This document shows, piece after piece, positions 16,747 to 25,639 of a DNA stretch of 64,000 nucleotides. Within the stretch, counting starts at the first letter, position 1. Each line of letters begins with the position of its first letter. This stretch comes from Porcincola sp945869225 (GTDB lineage: Bacteria > Bacillota > Clostridia > Lachnospirales > Lachnospiraceae). Below the pieces are notes generated by a model, which made no database searches, was not told the origin of the DNA, and saw only the letters and a list, made by a program, of their open reading frames with translations. The stretch spans positions 1 to 64,000 of the forward strand of contig NZ_JBQKGW010000009.1 in the NCBI RefSeq assembly GCF_052118625.1, given 5' to 3'. Position numbers and translations under genes: made by a program.

Positions 16747-18111
16747 TCAGTTTTTAAACGAGTGGATGGGGGCGGGGATACGGCCTTTGCGGTTTACAAA
16801 GCGTTCGCATCCAAAGCGGCTGACAGGCATGATGGGTGCATGACCGAGGAGTCCGCCGAACTCGACGGTGTCCCCAACCCCCTTCCCGATCACCGGGATC
16901 AGGCGGACGGCGGTTGTCTTCTGGTTTACCATACCGATCGCCATCTCATCTGCTATGATGCCGCTGATCGTGCTGGCCTTCGTATCGCCCGGGATGGCAA
17001 TCATATCCAGCCCGACGGAGCAGACACAGGTCATGGCCTCCAGCTTCTCCAGATGAAGAGCCCCTGCGTTCACGGCATCAATCATCCCCTGGTCCTCGGA
17101 GACTGGAATGAAAGCACCGGAAAGTCCGCCAACATAGCTGGACGCCATGACACCGCCCTTCTTGACCTGATCATTGAGAAGCGCCAAAGCCGCCGTCGTG
17201 CCAGGCGCTCCGGCGTAGTCTACTCCGATCTCCTGAAGGATATCCGCAACTGAATCCCCGATTGCCGGTGTCGGCGCCAGGGACAGGTCCACAATGCCGA
17301 ACGGAACACCCAGCCGCTCCGATGCCTCCTTCGCGACAAGCTGTCCGACTCTTGTCACCTTGAAGGCGGTCTTCTTGATCGTCTCGCACAGTACCTCGAA
17401 GCTTTCACCGCGGACCGCCTGGAGCGCTGTCTTGACGACGCCTGGCCCGGATACGCCGACATTGATCACGGTATCTCCCTCTGTCACGCCGTGAAATGCC
17501 CCTGCCATGAACGGGTTGTCATCTGGCGCATTGCAGAAAATCACAAGCTTTGCGCAGCCGAGTGAATCCTGCTCCTTCGTATACTCGGCTGTCTGAAGAA
17601 CCATCTCTCCCAGAAGCCGGATCGCATCCATATCGATTCCTGTTTTTGTGGATCCTACGTTCACTGAGGAGCAGACAACATCGGTCTCCGCAAGCGCCTT
17701 CGGGAGGGAACGGATCAGATTTTCCTCCGCCGGCGTCATTCCCTTCGAAACGATCGCAGAGAAACCGCCCAGAAAGTTTACGCCAACCTTCTTTGCGGCC
17801 TTGTCAAGCGTCCTGGCAATCCGGACAAAATCATCCGGTGTCCTGCAGGCGCTCGCGCCGATCAGACCGATCGGCGTCACAGAAATCCGCTTATGGACAA
17901 TCGGAATTCCGTACTCCTTGGAGATCTCCTCACCAGTCTTCACCAGCCTGTCCGCCCTCGATGTAATTTTATTGTAGATATTCTCGCAGAGCCTGTCCAG
18001 ATCGGAATCAATGCAGTCCAGCAGACTGATGCCCATCGTGATCGTGCGGACATCCAGATTCTCTCTGGCGATCATGTCGACCGTCTCTTTGGCTTCCAGT
18101 ATATTGATCAT
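16747..18111 (-). CDS. UPF0210 / DUF711 family protein
   Basis: 454 residues, cytosolic, glycine-rich with the family features (GVNFLGGFSAIVSKGM, CNAPDDNPFMAGAFHG, DYAGAPGTTAALALLND). UPF0210 proteins are related to glycyl-radical-enzyme folds and are often called PFL family, but no reaction is established. It follows a small ACT-domain (UPF0237) gene with 38 bases between them, the usual pairing in Firmicutes. The stop touches a palindromic repeat. Confidence 0.92.
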   Translation of the reverse strand: MINILEAKETVDMIARENLDVRTITMGISLLDCIDSDLDRLCENIYNKITSRADRLVKTGEEISKEYGIPIVHKRISVTPIGLIGASACRTPDDFVRIARTLDKAAKKVGVNFLGGFSAIVSKGMTPAEENLIRSLPKALAETDVVCSSVNVGSTKTGIDMDAIRLLGEMVLQTAEYTKEQDSLGCAKLVIFCNAPDDNPFMAGAFHGVTEGDTVINVGVSGPGVVKTALQAVRGESFEVLCETIKKTAFKVTRVGQLVAKEASERLGVPFGIVDLSLAPTPAIGDSVADILQEIGVDYAGAPGTTAALALLNDQVKKGGVMASSYVGGLSGAFIPVSEDQGMIDAVNAGALHLEKLEAMTCVCSVGLDMIAIPGDTKASTISGIIADEMAIGMVNQKTTAVRLIPVIGKGVGDTVEFGGLLGHAPIMPVSRFGCERFVNRKGRIPAPIHSFKN

Positions 18112-18149
18112 CTCTTCATCCTTTCCCCGCTGCCGGCCCCGCCTGACTG

Positions 18150-18422
18150 TCAGATCCGGTGCATGGCATTGAAAATATCTTCATTCATGACCCGGATGGA
18201 GAGCCCCATCTCACTGCCAAGCTGTGAAAGCTCATCGGCAATCTGCGCCGTCGGAATTGTCGCTCCCTCCGGATCCGTGACCATCATCATGTTGAAATAT
18301 CCGCCTACGATGGTCTGGGAAATGTCAAGAATATTGATTCCACGCCCCGCGAGGTAGGTGCAGACCCGTGCAATGATACCGACTGTGTCCCTGCCGACGA
18401 CCGTGATAATTACCTTTTTCAT
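18150..18422 (-). CDS. ACT-domain protein, UPF0237
   Basis: 90 residues: an ACT domain (KKVIITVVGRDTVGIIARVC at the start) of the GcvR-like UPF0237 family, expected to sense a small ligand such as an amino acid. The partner UPF0210 gene follows. The second of two adjacent ATG codons (18422) is chosen because GGAG is then 7 bases away and the length matches the family. Confidence 0.92.
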   Translation of the reverse strand: MKKVIITVVGRDTVGIIARVCTYLAGRGINILDISQTIVGGYFNMMMVTDPEGATIPTAQIADELSQLGSEMGLSIRVMNEDIFNAMHRI

Positions 18423-18485
18423 CATGAAACTCCTCTCCGGGGCCGCCATGTCCGCCGCGCCGCTGCCCCGCCCGGCGCTGTCTCC

Positions 18486-19286
18486 TCAAACTGTCACAAG
18501 TTCCATCGGATGACTGCGGTCTGCCACCATGATCGGAAGGTCATGTGACCGGACCTCGCAGTCCTCATCCGCATCAATCTCCGTCGTCACCGTTGCATAC
18601 GCAAGCGCGTCATAATTATTGTTCTGACTCAGATGTCCCAGGTACACTGCCTGCATCCTCGGACTCAGAATCTGCGTTAGAAGGTGCCCGGCTGCCTCAT
18701 TCGACAGATGCCCCTTCTCTGACATAATGCGCCGTTTCAGCGGATACGGATAGGGCCCGACCTCCAGCATGTTCACATCGTGGTTGGATTCCACCAGCGC
18801 CACATCGAGATCCTTCAGGTGGCGGATCGTATAATCATCGTAGCATCCCATATCCGTCGCCACTGCCGCTGCCTTCCCTCCCTGCTCGATCCGGTAAGCC
18901 ACCGGATCCGCTGCATCATGCGAAATGTGAAAGGCCTCTGCCCTCATATCCCCGATGGTGAAGGGTGTATCCGCCGTGATGACCCTGAAGAGCGACGGAT
19001 CGACTTTCCCAATCGGTGCATACCGCATGATCTGCCGAATAGTTGCCGCAGTCGCATAGATTGGAATCTGCACCTTCCTTGAAAGAACGCCCAGTCCACT
19101 GATATGGTCAGAATGCTCATGCGTGATCAGAATGCCTGTCAGATCGGACAGACTTCTCCCGATCCCGGCAAGTCCCTCCGCGATCCGCTTGCAGCTGATG
19201 CCCGCATCGATCAGAAGCGCCGTTTCATCCGAACCGGCAAAGATACAGTTCCCGCTGCTTCCACTTGCAATACTACAGAAATCCAT
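18486..19286 (-). CDS. MBL-fold hydrolase, WalJ/YycJ type
   Basis: 266 residues. The metal-binding motif HEHSDH (56-61) and the opening FCSIASGSSGNC are typical of the YycJ/WalJ family of metallo-beta-lactamase-fold hydrolases, thought to act on nucleic acids or in coordinating replication and wall growth. A later histidine pair (SHDAADPVAY; YLGHLSQNNN) completes the metal site. AGGA lies 5 bases before the ATG. Located between coaE and the ACT gene in the polA operon. Confidence 0.92.
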   Translation of the reverse strand: MDFCSIASGSSGNCIFAGSDETALLIDAGISCKRIAEGLAGIGRSLSDLTGILITHEHSDHISGLGVLSRKVQIPIYATAATIRQIMRYAPIGKVDPSLFRVITADTPFTIGDMRAEAFHISHDAADPVAYRIEQGGKAAAVATDMGCYDDYTIRHLKDLDVALVESNHDVNMLEVGPYPYPLKRRIMSEKGHLSNEAAGHLLTQILSPRMQAVYLGHLSQNNNYDALAYATVTTEIDADEDCEVRSHDLPIMVADRSHPMELVTV

Positions 19287-19311
19287 GGATTTCCTGTTTC
19301 CTTTCTGCTTC

Positions 19312-20172
19312 TTAAAAAAACAGCTCCGGAAAATGGCTCTGCAGCCCTTCTTTCAGCTGCCTGAACGTATTCTGAACGAAATCATCCGTGTTGTCAATTG
19401 TCAGCTGAGTATGGCAGCGGAAGGAGGCATCGCTTCTCTGCGCCTCAAACATGCACGTGATACGCTCGTCCGAATAATGCCGGCTCTCCCTGAGTCTGAC
19501 ACGGCGCTTTTCATCGTCTGTATGAATGTACCAGATCTCGTCGCACAGCTCCTCGTAATGATCATCAATCAGAAGCGCTGCCTCGACAACTGCCAGTGCA
19601 CGTCGCTTTCCCGGATGAACATTTCCTGCGCCTTTCCCCTGCGAATCCGGCATCCGGTCTGACTGTCCCGCTGTCATCAGCCCCGACGTTGACCAGCTCT
19701 GACCTTCCGCCCGGCAAGCCGCTCTGTCTTCTGCTGCTCCCCGGCTGCGGCAAAGGCTGGAAAAGCCGGCTTCTGTCTGTCTGTTGAAGACCTCCAGCTG
19801 CCTTCTGACTTCCGCCTTTACAGCCGGATGAACAATGCGGCTCAGCGCTTCCCGCTTCTGTGCGTCCGTATAGATCAGGCGGGCAACCGCCTTCCGGTCA
19901 ATTGTCCCGTCCGGAAAAAGGATGCCGTCTCCGAAAAGCTGCCGCATCGGTGCATAGCAGGCAGCACCCTTTTGCTGAAGCGCTCTGCCGACCTCGTCAC
20001 ACTCGATGATCCGTGCTCCATACTGCTCATGAAGCGCTGAGAGAATCGTGCTTTTTCCCGCGCCGACGCCGCCCGTGATACCAAGCACGATGATATGACT
20101 CCAGATTCTTTCAGGCGGCACCGTCTGTGCATCTGACTGCTCCCGGGCGGCGTCCGCCTGCATTCTTGTCAT
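19312..20172 (-). CDS. coaE: Dephospho-CoA kinase with internal insertion
   Basis: 286 residues, last step of coenzyme A synthesis. P-loop GITGGVGAGKST near 31-42, then the usual core (IIECDEVGR, IVHPAVKAEVRR, VVEAALLIDD). Normal CoaE is about 200 residues. The extra length comes from an N-terminal extension of about 25 residues and an insertion of about 58 residues (nt 19600-19773) rich in Gly, Ser, Arg and Ala, placed just before the VVEAALLI strand. The ATG at 20172 has AAGGGAG 5 bases upstream; an ATG at 20190 overlaps the polA stop (TGATG). Confidence 0.9.
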   Translation of the reverse strand: MTRMQADAAREQSDAQTVPPERIWSHIIVLGITGGVGAGKSTILSALHEQYGARIIECDEVGRALQQKGAACYAPMRQLFGDGILFPDGTIDRKAVARLIYTDAQKREALSRIVHPAVKAEVRRQLEVFNRQTEAGFSSLCRSRGAAEDRAACRAEGQSWSTSGLMTAGQSDRMPDSQGKGAGNVHPGKRRALAVVEAALLIDDHYEELCDEIWYIHTDDEKRRVRLRESRHYSDERITCMFEAQRSDASFRCHTQLTIDNTDDFVQNTFRQLKEGLQSHFPELFF

Positions 20173-20189
20173 CGATTCTCCCTTATCCA

Positions 20190-23144
20190 TCAGTGTGCCT
20201 CGAACCAGCTTTCACCGCTCTTCATATCAATCTCCAGCCGTACCCGGAGCTTTGCCGCGCCTTCCATTTCTTCCCTGAGAATGGTTTCAACCCGTTCTTT
20301 CTCACTGATCTCTGTCTCCACCAGCAGTTCATCGTGTACCTGAAGCACCAGTCTCGACTTCAGTCCTTCCTCACGCAGCCTCCGGTCGACTCCTACCATC
20401 GCGATTTTAATGATGTCCGCCGCGGTTCCCTGAATCGGGGCATTCATGGCAACCCGCTCGCCGAACTTCCGCCGCATAAAGTTCTTTTCCTTCAGCTCCG
20501 GAACCGGACGGCGCCTTCCGAACATGGTTACAGAGTACCCCATCGTCTTCGCAGACTGGATACAGCCATCAAGGAAAGCCTTGATCCCCGGATATGTCTC
20601 AAAATACTGATTGATGTAGGACTGCGCCTCGGCCGCTGTGATGGAAAGTCCCTGCGACAGACCGAAGGAGCTGATTCCATAGACGATCCCGAAGTTAACG
20701 GCCTTTGCATTTCTGCGGAGCTGAGGTGTCACCTCGTCCAGCGGCACATGAAAGACCTTTGATGCGGTGATCGCATGAATGTCCTCCGCCGAGTTATACG
20801 CATCGATCAGGTTCTGGTCATCCGAGGCGGAAGCCAGCACTCTCAGCTCAATCTGTGAATAATCCGCATCGACAAAAATCGAACCATCCTTCGGAACGAA
20901 CACCTTCCGAAGCTGAGCGCCCAGTTCTGTCCGCACCGGGATGTTCTGAAGGTTCGGATCGGTCGAGGAAATCCTTCCTGTTGCCGTGACTGTCTGGTTG
21001 AACCTGCCATGAATCCGGCCATCCTCCCCGATGTACTGCACCAGGCCGTCCGCATAGGTCGATTTCAGCTTCGTGAGCTGTCGGTACTCCAGGATCAGAC
21101 GGGCGATCGGCACATCCTGCGCCAGGTTCTCCAGGACATCCGCGGACGTCGAATATCCTGTCTTCGTCTTCTTTCCTCCCGGAAGCTTCATATCCTCGAA
21201 CAGGACCGTTCCCAGCTGTTTCGGGGAGTTGATATTGAACTGCTGACCGGCCTGCTCCCAGATTGCCTTCTCCAGCTCGTCAATTCTGCCGGAAAGGGAC
21301 TGTCCGAAGCGCCTGAGCTCATCCCCGCGGACCAGGATGCCCTCCTGCTGCATATGGTAGAGGGTAAACATCAGCGGCATCTCAACGTCCGTAAACAGTC
21401 TGAGCATCCCCTCCTCCTCCAGACTGTTCCTGATCGGCTGCATGGCAGTCAGCGCTGTTCTGGCATTCAGACAGCAGAAACGCATCAGCGCCTGTCTGGC
21501 GCTCTCCCTGTCCGCAGGGCCATCCTGCTTTTTTGTGCTCCTTTTCTCCCCTGCCCTGCCACTCATCAAAAGCGCAGGATCATCCTCGGCAAGCCCCGCC
21601 AGACTCTGGAGACTCTTCTTCCCAAGCAGCTCCTCCCGTGTCTCGACAAGCTTCCCCGTATAGACAGAGGAGATCCCATCATATACGTAGGTACCCGCCA
21701 GCGGATTGAGCAGATAAGCTCCGATCGCGCAGTCGAAGTAGCGGCTCTGCTGCGCCTTTGGAAATGAATCTCCGCCATCGAGAAATGAAAGCTGTTCCTT
21801 CAGATTGATGCCGCAGATCAGGCAGTTCCCGGACGTCAGGATGGCAAGCTGCTTCCTTGTCACCGGAAGAAGAAGCACGGTCTCCGTCCCTGTGGCGACC
21901 GCCGCTCCGAGCAGCCTGTGATCCTCTGCGAGCACATACAAGCCGATTTTTTCTTCCCTGACAGCCCTCTCAAGAAACGCATCCGCCTCTTCGGTACGCT
22001 CGATCAGCTGGAATTTCTCTGATTCTTTGTCCGCAGCGCCGTCCTCTGCTTTCTCATCTCCGGAAAGATTGTTTTCTCCGGATCGGTACACCTGTTCATG
22101 AAAACCGTCCATTCCATCGTACCGGCTCTCTTCCGGCATACATTTCTGCCCGGAAAGCTCTCCATCGTCCGTGCCAGCCCTTTGTTCTTCAAATGGATTG
22201 GCACTGCTTTCTGCCTGCATGGCAGGCAGAGCCGACGGCCCCGCCTGCATATGATCTGCAAACCGCCTGACCATCTGCCTCAGCTCCAGTCTCTTGAGCA
22301 GATCCATCGCCTCCTTCGTATAGAGGCTGCCGTTATCTTCTCCCAGCCGGGCCTGCTCAAGCGGCAGTTCGAAAGGTACATGCCGGTCAATCAGCGCCAG
22401 CTTGTAGGAAAGCTGCGCCATCTCCCAGTGATCCTGCAGCGACAGCCTGGCCTTGTTGGGCCTGATCTCATCCAGATGGTCGTGGGCATTCTGAATGGAA
22501 TGAAATTCTGCGATGATCTTCGTCGCTGTCTTCTCGCCCACACCCGGAATCCCCGGGATGTTGTCGGAAGCATCGCCCATCAGTGCCTTCACATCGACAA
22601 ATTCCGATGGTGTAACGAGATACTTTGCCTTCACATCCTCCGCGTAATAGTTCTCGACTTCTCTTCCTTCCTTCTTCGTCTTCGGAATCCGGACCATCGT
22701 CGTGTCCGAAGCCAGCTGCAGAAGATCCCGGTCCCCGGAAATAATCCGCACATCGAGTCCCTTCTGTTCCATCGCCAGCGAAACAGTTCCGATGAGATCA
22801 TCCGCCTCGAAGCCTTCCATCGACAACAGCGGAACATTCATGGCGCGCAGAACATCCTTCATCACCGGGACCTGTTCCCGCAGCTCCTCAGGCATCGGGC
22901 TTCTCGTCCCCTTGTAGGCATCGTACATCTTATGACGGAACGTCGGGGCATGGAGATCAAAGGCTACAGCTAGATACTGCGCCTTTTCTTCATCTAGAAC
23001 GCGAAACATGATATTCAAAAAGCCCAGAACTGCATTGGTGTGCAGCCCTTCACTGTCTGACAGAAGCGGAAGGCCGTAAAAAGCCCTGTTCAGGATACTG
23101 TGTCCGTCGATCAGAATGATCTTCTCTCTTTTCTGGTCATTCAT
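20190..23144 (-). CDS. polA: DNA polymerase I
   Basis: 984 residues. An N-terminal 5'-3' exonuclease (KIILIDGHSILNRAFYGLP; DRDLLQL; ASDNIPGIPGVGEKTA), a degenerate 3'-5' exonuclease region without the DxE metal motif, and a full polymerase domain with motif A DYSQIELRVLAS, motif B RRNAKAVNFGIVYG and motif C VHDELLVE. It fills gaps and removes primers. A low-complexity linker (about 296-376, nt 22015-22260) rich in Glu, Gly and Ser makes it longer than usual. ATG 23144 starts the conserved domain; the extra 63 codons upstream look untranslated. Confidence 0.96.
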   Translation of the reverse strand: MNDQKREKIILIDGHSILNRAFYGLPLLSDSEGLHTNAVLGFLNIMFRVLDEEKAQYLAVAFDLHAPTFRHKMYDAYKGTRSPMPEELREQVPVMKDVLRAMNVPLLSMEGFEADDLIGTVSLAMEQKGLDVRIISGDRDLLQLASDTTMVRIPKTKKEGREVENYYAEDVKAKYLVTPSEFVDVKALMGDASDNIPGIPGVGEKTATKIIAEFHSIQNAHDHLDEIRPNKARLSLQDHWEMAQLSYKLALIDRHVPFELPLEQARLGEDNGSLYTKEAMDLLKRLELRQMVRRFADHMQAGPSALPAMQAESSANPFEEQRAGTDDGELSGQKCMPEESRYDGMDGFHEQVYRSGENNLSGDEKAEDGAADKESEKFQLIERTEEADAFLERAVREEKIGLYVLAEDHRLLGAAVATGTETVLLLPVTRKQLAILTSGNCLICGINLKEQLSFLDGGDSFPKAQQSRYFDCAIGAYLLNPLAGTYVYDGISSVYTGKLVETREELLGKKSLQSLAGLAEDDPALLMSGRAGEKRSTKKQDGPADRESARQALMRFCCLNARTALTAMQPIRNSLEEEGMLRLFTDVEMPLMFTLYHMQQEGILVRGDELRRFGQSLSGRIDELEKAIWEQAGQQFNINSPKQLGTVLFEDMKLPGGKKTKTGYSTSADVLENLAQDVPIARLILEYRQLTKLKSTYADGLVQYIGEDGRIHGRFNQTVTATGRISSTDPNLQNIPVRTELGAQLRKVFVPKDGSIFVDADYSQIELRVLASASDDQNLIDAYNSAEDIHAITASKVFHVPLDEVTPQLRRNAKAVNFGIVYGISSFGLSQGLSITAAEAQSYINQYFETYPGIKAFLDGCIQSAKTMGYSVTMFGRRRPVPELKEKNFMRRKFGERVAMNAPIQGTAADIIKIAMVGVDRRLREEGLKSRLVLQVHDELLVETEISEKERVETILREEMEGAAKLRVRLEIDMKSGESWFEAH

Positions 23145-23287
23145 AATGCTTCTGTCCCCCTGTTTGCCCGGAAGCCTTCTCCAGGCTGATCTGTCCATGA
23201 CACGCACATACGGCATATGCTGTTTGTGCGAATAAACCTGTCTTCGCCCTGATGGCAGGATTCCTTTTCCTGGAGCACAGGCAGGCC

Positions 23288-23371
23288 CAGCGCGCAGCAC
23301 GAAGGATCCCCCTGCTAGATGCGAAACTGCCACACAGCTATGCCGGCACGCTCAGCGCGCAGCACGAAGGA
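23288..23371. repeat. 19-bp direct repeat, 65 bases apart
   Basis: CAGCGCGCAGCACGAAGGA occurs at 23288-23306 and at 23353-23371, followed in both by a similar CCCCTGC. The second copy covers the 3' end of the zinc-finger gene, so the first is a duplicate of that end in the polA leader. Confidence 0.75.
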
Positions 23372-23753
23372 GCCCCTGCGTGTCCGGTTCCGTCTCCACC
23401 ATCTCGATGGTGCTCTGAACTTCCCCTAGTTCCCTCGTTACAAGCCCCGAGAATGCGGCAATGAAAAACAGCTCCGCACATACAATGAGCACGATCTTCA
23501 TAGAGCGGAAGATATGCCTTCGTGTCAGATACTGTTCAGACCCCTGCAGCTTCTCGTCCAGCTTCCGCGTGAAATTGTAATCGCCGTCGTCCGTTTCCTC
23601 GCCCAGCGTCTGATAGATGGAAAAATAGATTTCCAGCTCGTCATGGCAGGCTGGACAGGTTTCGACATGATCGAGAAACTCTTCCAGTTCCCGGTCCGAC
23701 AGTTTCCCGTCCAGATACGGTCTGATCAGCTTCTGAGCCCTCACACAATCCAT
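23352..23753 (-). CDS. Zinc-finger single-span membrane protein (anti-sigma-like)
   Basis: 133 residues. The N-terminal part has the HxxxCxxC motif (HVETCPAC, near 29-36) of the zf-HC2 zinc-binding family often found in anti-sigma factors, then one membrane span (about 85-105) and a short outer tail. No sigma-factor gene is adjacent, so its partner is unknown; polA follows 207 bases downstream. GAGGG lies 6 bases before the ATG. The last codons are part of a 19-bp direct repeat. Confidence 0.75.
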   Translation of the reverse strand: MDCVRAQKLIRPYLDGKLSDRELEEFLDHVETCPACHDELEIYFSIYQTLGEETDDGDYNFTRKLDEKLQGSEQYLTRRHIFRSMKIVLIVCAELFFIAAFSGLVTRELGEVQSTIEMVETEPDTQGLLRAAR

Positions 23754-23863
23754 CAGGATCCCTCACTGTGTCTTCTTTCAGTCCCCGGCATTGCGTCCGC
23801 AGCAGATCTCGTACAGCCCTCAGCTGCAGCCGGTTTACGCAGGTGCCGCGGCACATATGCCCT

Positions 23864-23915
23864 AGTATAGCGCAGGCCGACTATGTTGACAAACGCCCTT
23901 CCGTTGCTGTAAGGT
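23864..23915. promoter_or_regulatory. Overlapping divergent promoters (polA side and amylase)
   Basis: Minus: TTGTCA (23887-23892), 17 bases, TATACT (23864-23869). Plus: TTGACA (23886-23891), 18 bases, TAAGGT (23910-23915). The two -35 boxes share five bases, so the two promoters cannot easily be occupied at once. Confidence 0.7.
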
Positions 23916-23946
23916 TTCGGAAATCCTCGAAAGGAGGCTTAATAAT

Positions 23947-25512
23947 ATGGAAAATAAAACGATTATTCAGTTTTTTGAATGGTATCTTCCCTCCGATGGA
24001 ACACTCTGGGAGAAGGCAGCAGCGTGCGCTGCCGATCTGAAAAACACCGGTATTACCTCTGTCTGGCTTCCGCCGGCCTACAAGGGCGCAGCCGGCGCCG
24101 CTTCCGTTGGCTACGACGTCTATGATCTGTACGATCTTGGAGAATTTGATCAGAAGGGCAGCGTCCGTACAAAATACGGAACCCGGGACCAGTATCTGAC
24201 CGCCGTCCGCGCGCTTCATGATGCGGGTCTTGAAGTCTATGCCGATATTGTCTTCAATCAGATGATGGGCGCTGACGAGACCGAGAAGATAACGGCAGTC
24301 GACACAAAACCGACAGACCGGGAGGAACAGATCTCCGGTCCCCACGAGATCGAAGCATGGACAAAATTCACATTTCCGGGCCGGAGCGGCAAATACTCTG
24401 ACCATACCTGGGACAAGAAAAATTTCTCCGGAACCGACTTCGATCAGGCAACCGGCGCAAAGGGCATCTTTCTGTTTGACGGAAAGCGCTGGAACCAGGA
24501 GACCGACTCAGAGAATGTCAACTTTGATTACCTGATGGGTGTGGACCTCGATACCGACGATGCGGACACCTACAAAGCCCTGACAGACTGGGGCAGCTGG
24601 TATTTTGACACCGTCCATCCGGACGGTCTGAGACTCGATGCGGTGAAGCACATGAGCTTTGACTTCTACAGAAGATGGCTGCGCTTCATGCGGGAGCGGG
24701 AAGGCCGGGACTTCTTCGCCGTCGGTGAGTACTGGAGCGGGGATCTGAAAAAGCTTCTTCACTACCTCAATGTTGTCGTCGATGGGATGCCGGAACGGAC
24801 ACTTCCTGAAAGGACGCAGAATCCATCCGGCAGCTTCAGACAGGAGGCCGATGAACGCACTTCGGCTGCGGAGGGAACGCCCCTGACCCTGTTCGACGTT
24901 CCACTTCATTATTCATTTCTGCGCGCAGCCCAAAACGGGCAGAATTTTGATATGCAGAGCCTGTTCACCGATACCCTTGTAGAGGCGCGGCCCGAATGCG
25001 CCGTCACCTTCATCGACAACCATGATACGGAACCCGGCCAGGCACTGGAAAGCTACATCCCGGAATGGTTCAAGCCCATTGCCTACTCAATGATCCTGCT
25101 TCGGGAAAACGGCATTCCCTGTATCTTTTACGGAGACTACTACGGTGTTGAGAATGCGAATGAATCGCCGATTCTCGATCTGAAAAAGCTGATCCGCATC
25201 CGGTCCCGCTATGCATACGGACCTCAGACCGACTACTTTGACGACCACTCCGTCGTCGGCTTCACAAGAAGCGGGGATTCGGAGCACCCTGATTCCGGGC
25301 TCGCTGTTCTTGCCACCGCCGGGGCGGAGGGCACGAAATACATGGCGCTTGGCCCCGCCTTCGCAGGAAAAACCCTGCGGGATGCCCTCGGACGGCATAA
25401 TGATCCGGTCCGGCTTGATGAACAGGGCGGAGGCGTCTTCCATGTGCATGGCGGGTATGTCAGCGTATGGCTGACCGAGCCGGCGTACCAGGATATCCGG
25501 ATTCATTTCTGA
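23947..25512 (+). CDS. Cytoplasmic alpha-amylase (GH13)
   Basis: 521 residues, no signal peptide, so it should act on internal alpha-glucans or imported maltodextrins. Opening NKTIIQFFEWYLPSDGTLW and YDVYDLYDLGEF fit GH13_5 intracellular amylases. Catalytic residues are Asp231 (GLRLDAVKH), Glu261 (AVGEYW) and Asp360 (FIDNHDT). An insertion of about 32 residues (281-312) precedes LFDVPLHYSF, where relatives have only a short loop. AAAGGAGG sits ahead of the ATG. It has its own promoter, back to back with the polA-side promoter. Confidence 0.94.
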   Translation: MENKTIIQFFEWYLPSDGTLWEKAAACAADLKNTGITSVWLPPAYKGAAGAASVGYDVYDLYDLGEFDQKGSVRTKYGTRDQYLTAVRALHDAGLEVYADIVFNQMMGADETEKITAVDTKPTDREEQISGPHEIEAWTKFTFPGRSGKYSDHTWDKKNFSGTDFDQATGAKGIFLFDGKRWNQETDSENVNFDYLMGVDLDTDDADTYKALTDWGSWYFDTVHPDGLRLDAVKHMSFDFYRRWLRFMREREGRDFFAVGEYWSGDLKKLLHYLNVVVDGMPERTLPERTQNPSGSFRQEADERTSAAEGTPLTLFDVPLHYSFLRAAQNGQNFDMQSLFTDTLVEARPECAVTFIDNHDTEPGQALESYIPEWFKPIAYSMILLRENGIPCIFYGDYYGVENANESPILDLKKLIRIRSRYAYGPQTDYFDDHSVVGFTRSGDSEHPDSGLAVLATAGAEGTKYMALGPAFAGKTLRDALGRHNDPVRLDEQGGGVFHVHGGYVSVWLTEPAYQDIRIHF

Positions 25513-25568
25513 CCTCTGAAGCTCCGTAAAATCGATGTAAAAAAATGCCCCTGACACGGCAAAGGAGG

Positions 25569-25597
25569 TTCAATTCCAGAAAAGCCCGTGGTAGAAT
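25569..25597 (+). promoter_or_regulatory. Promoter of mgtE
   Basis: A weak -35 TTCAAT (25569-25574), 17 bases, then extended -10 TGG TAGAAT (25592-25597). Transcription would begin near 25604, which rules out the ATG at 25604 as a useful start. Confidence 0.55.
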
Positions 25598-25639
25598 CGC
25601 TGTATGCTACCTTACAGACAGATGCGGGAGGACGGCGAC

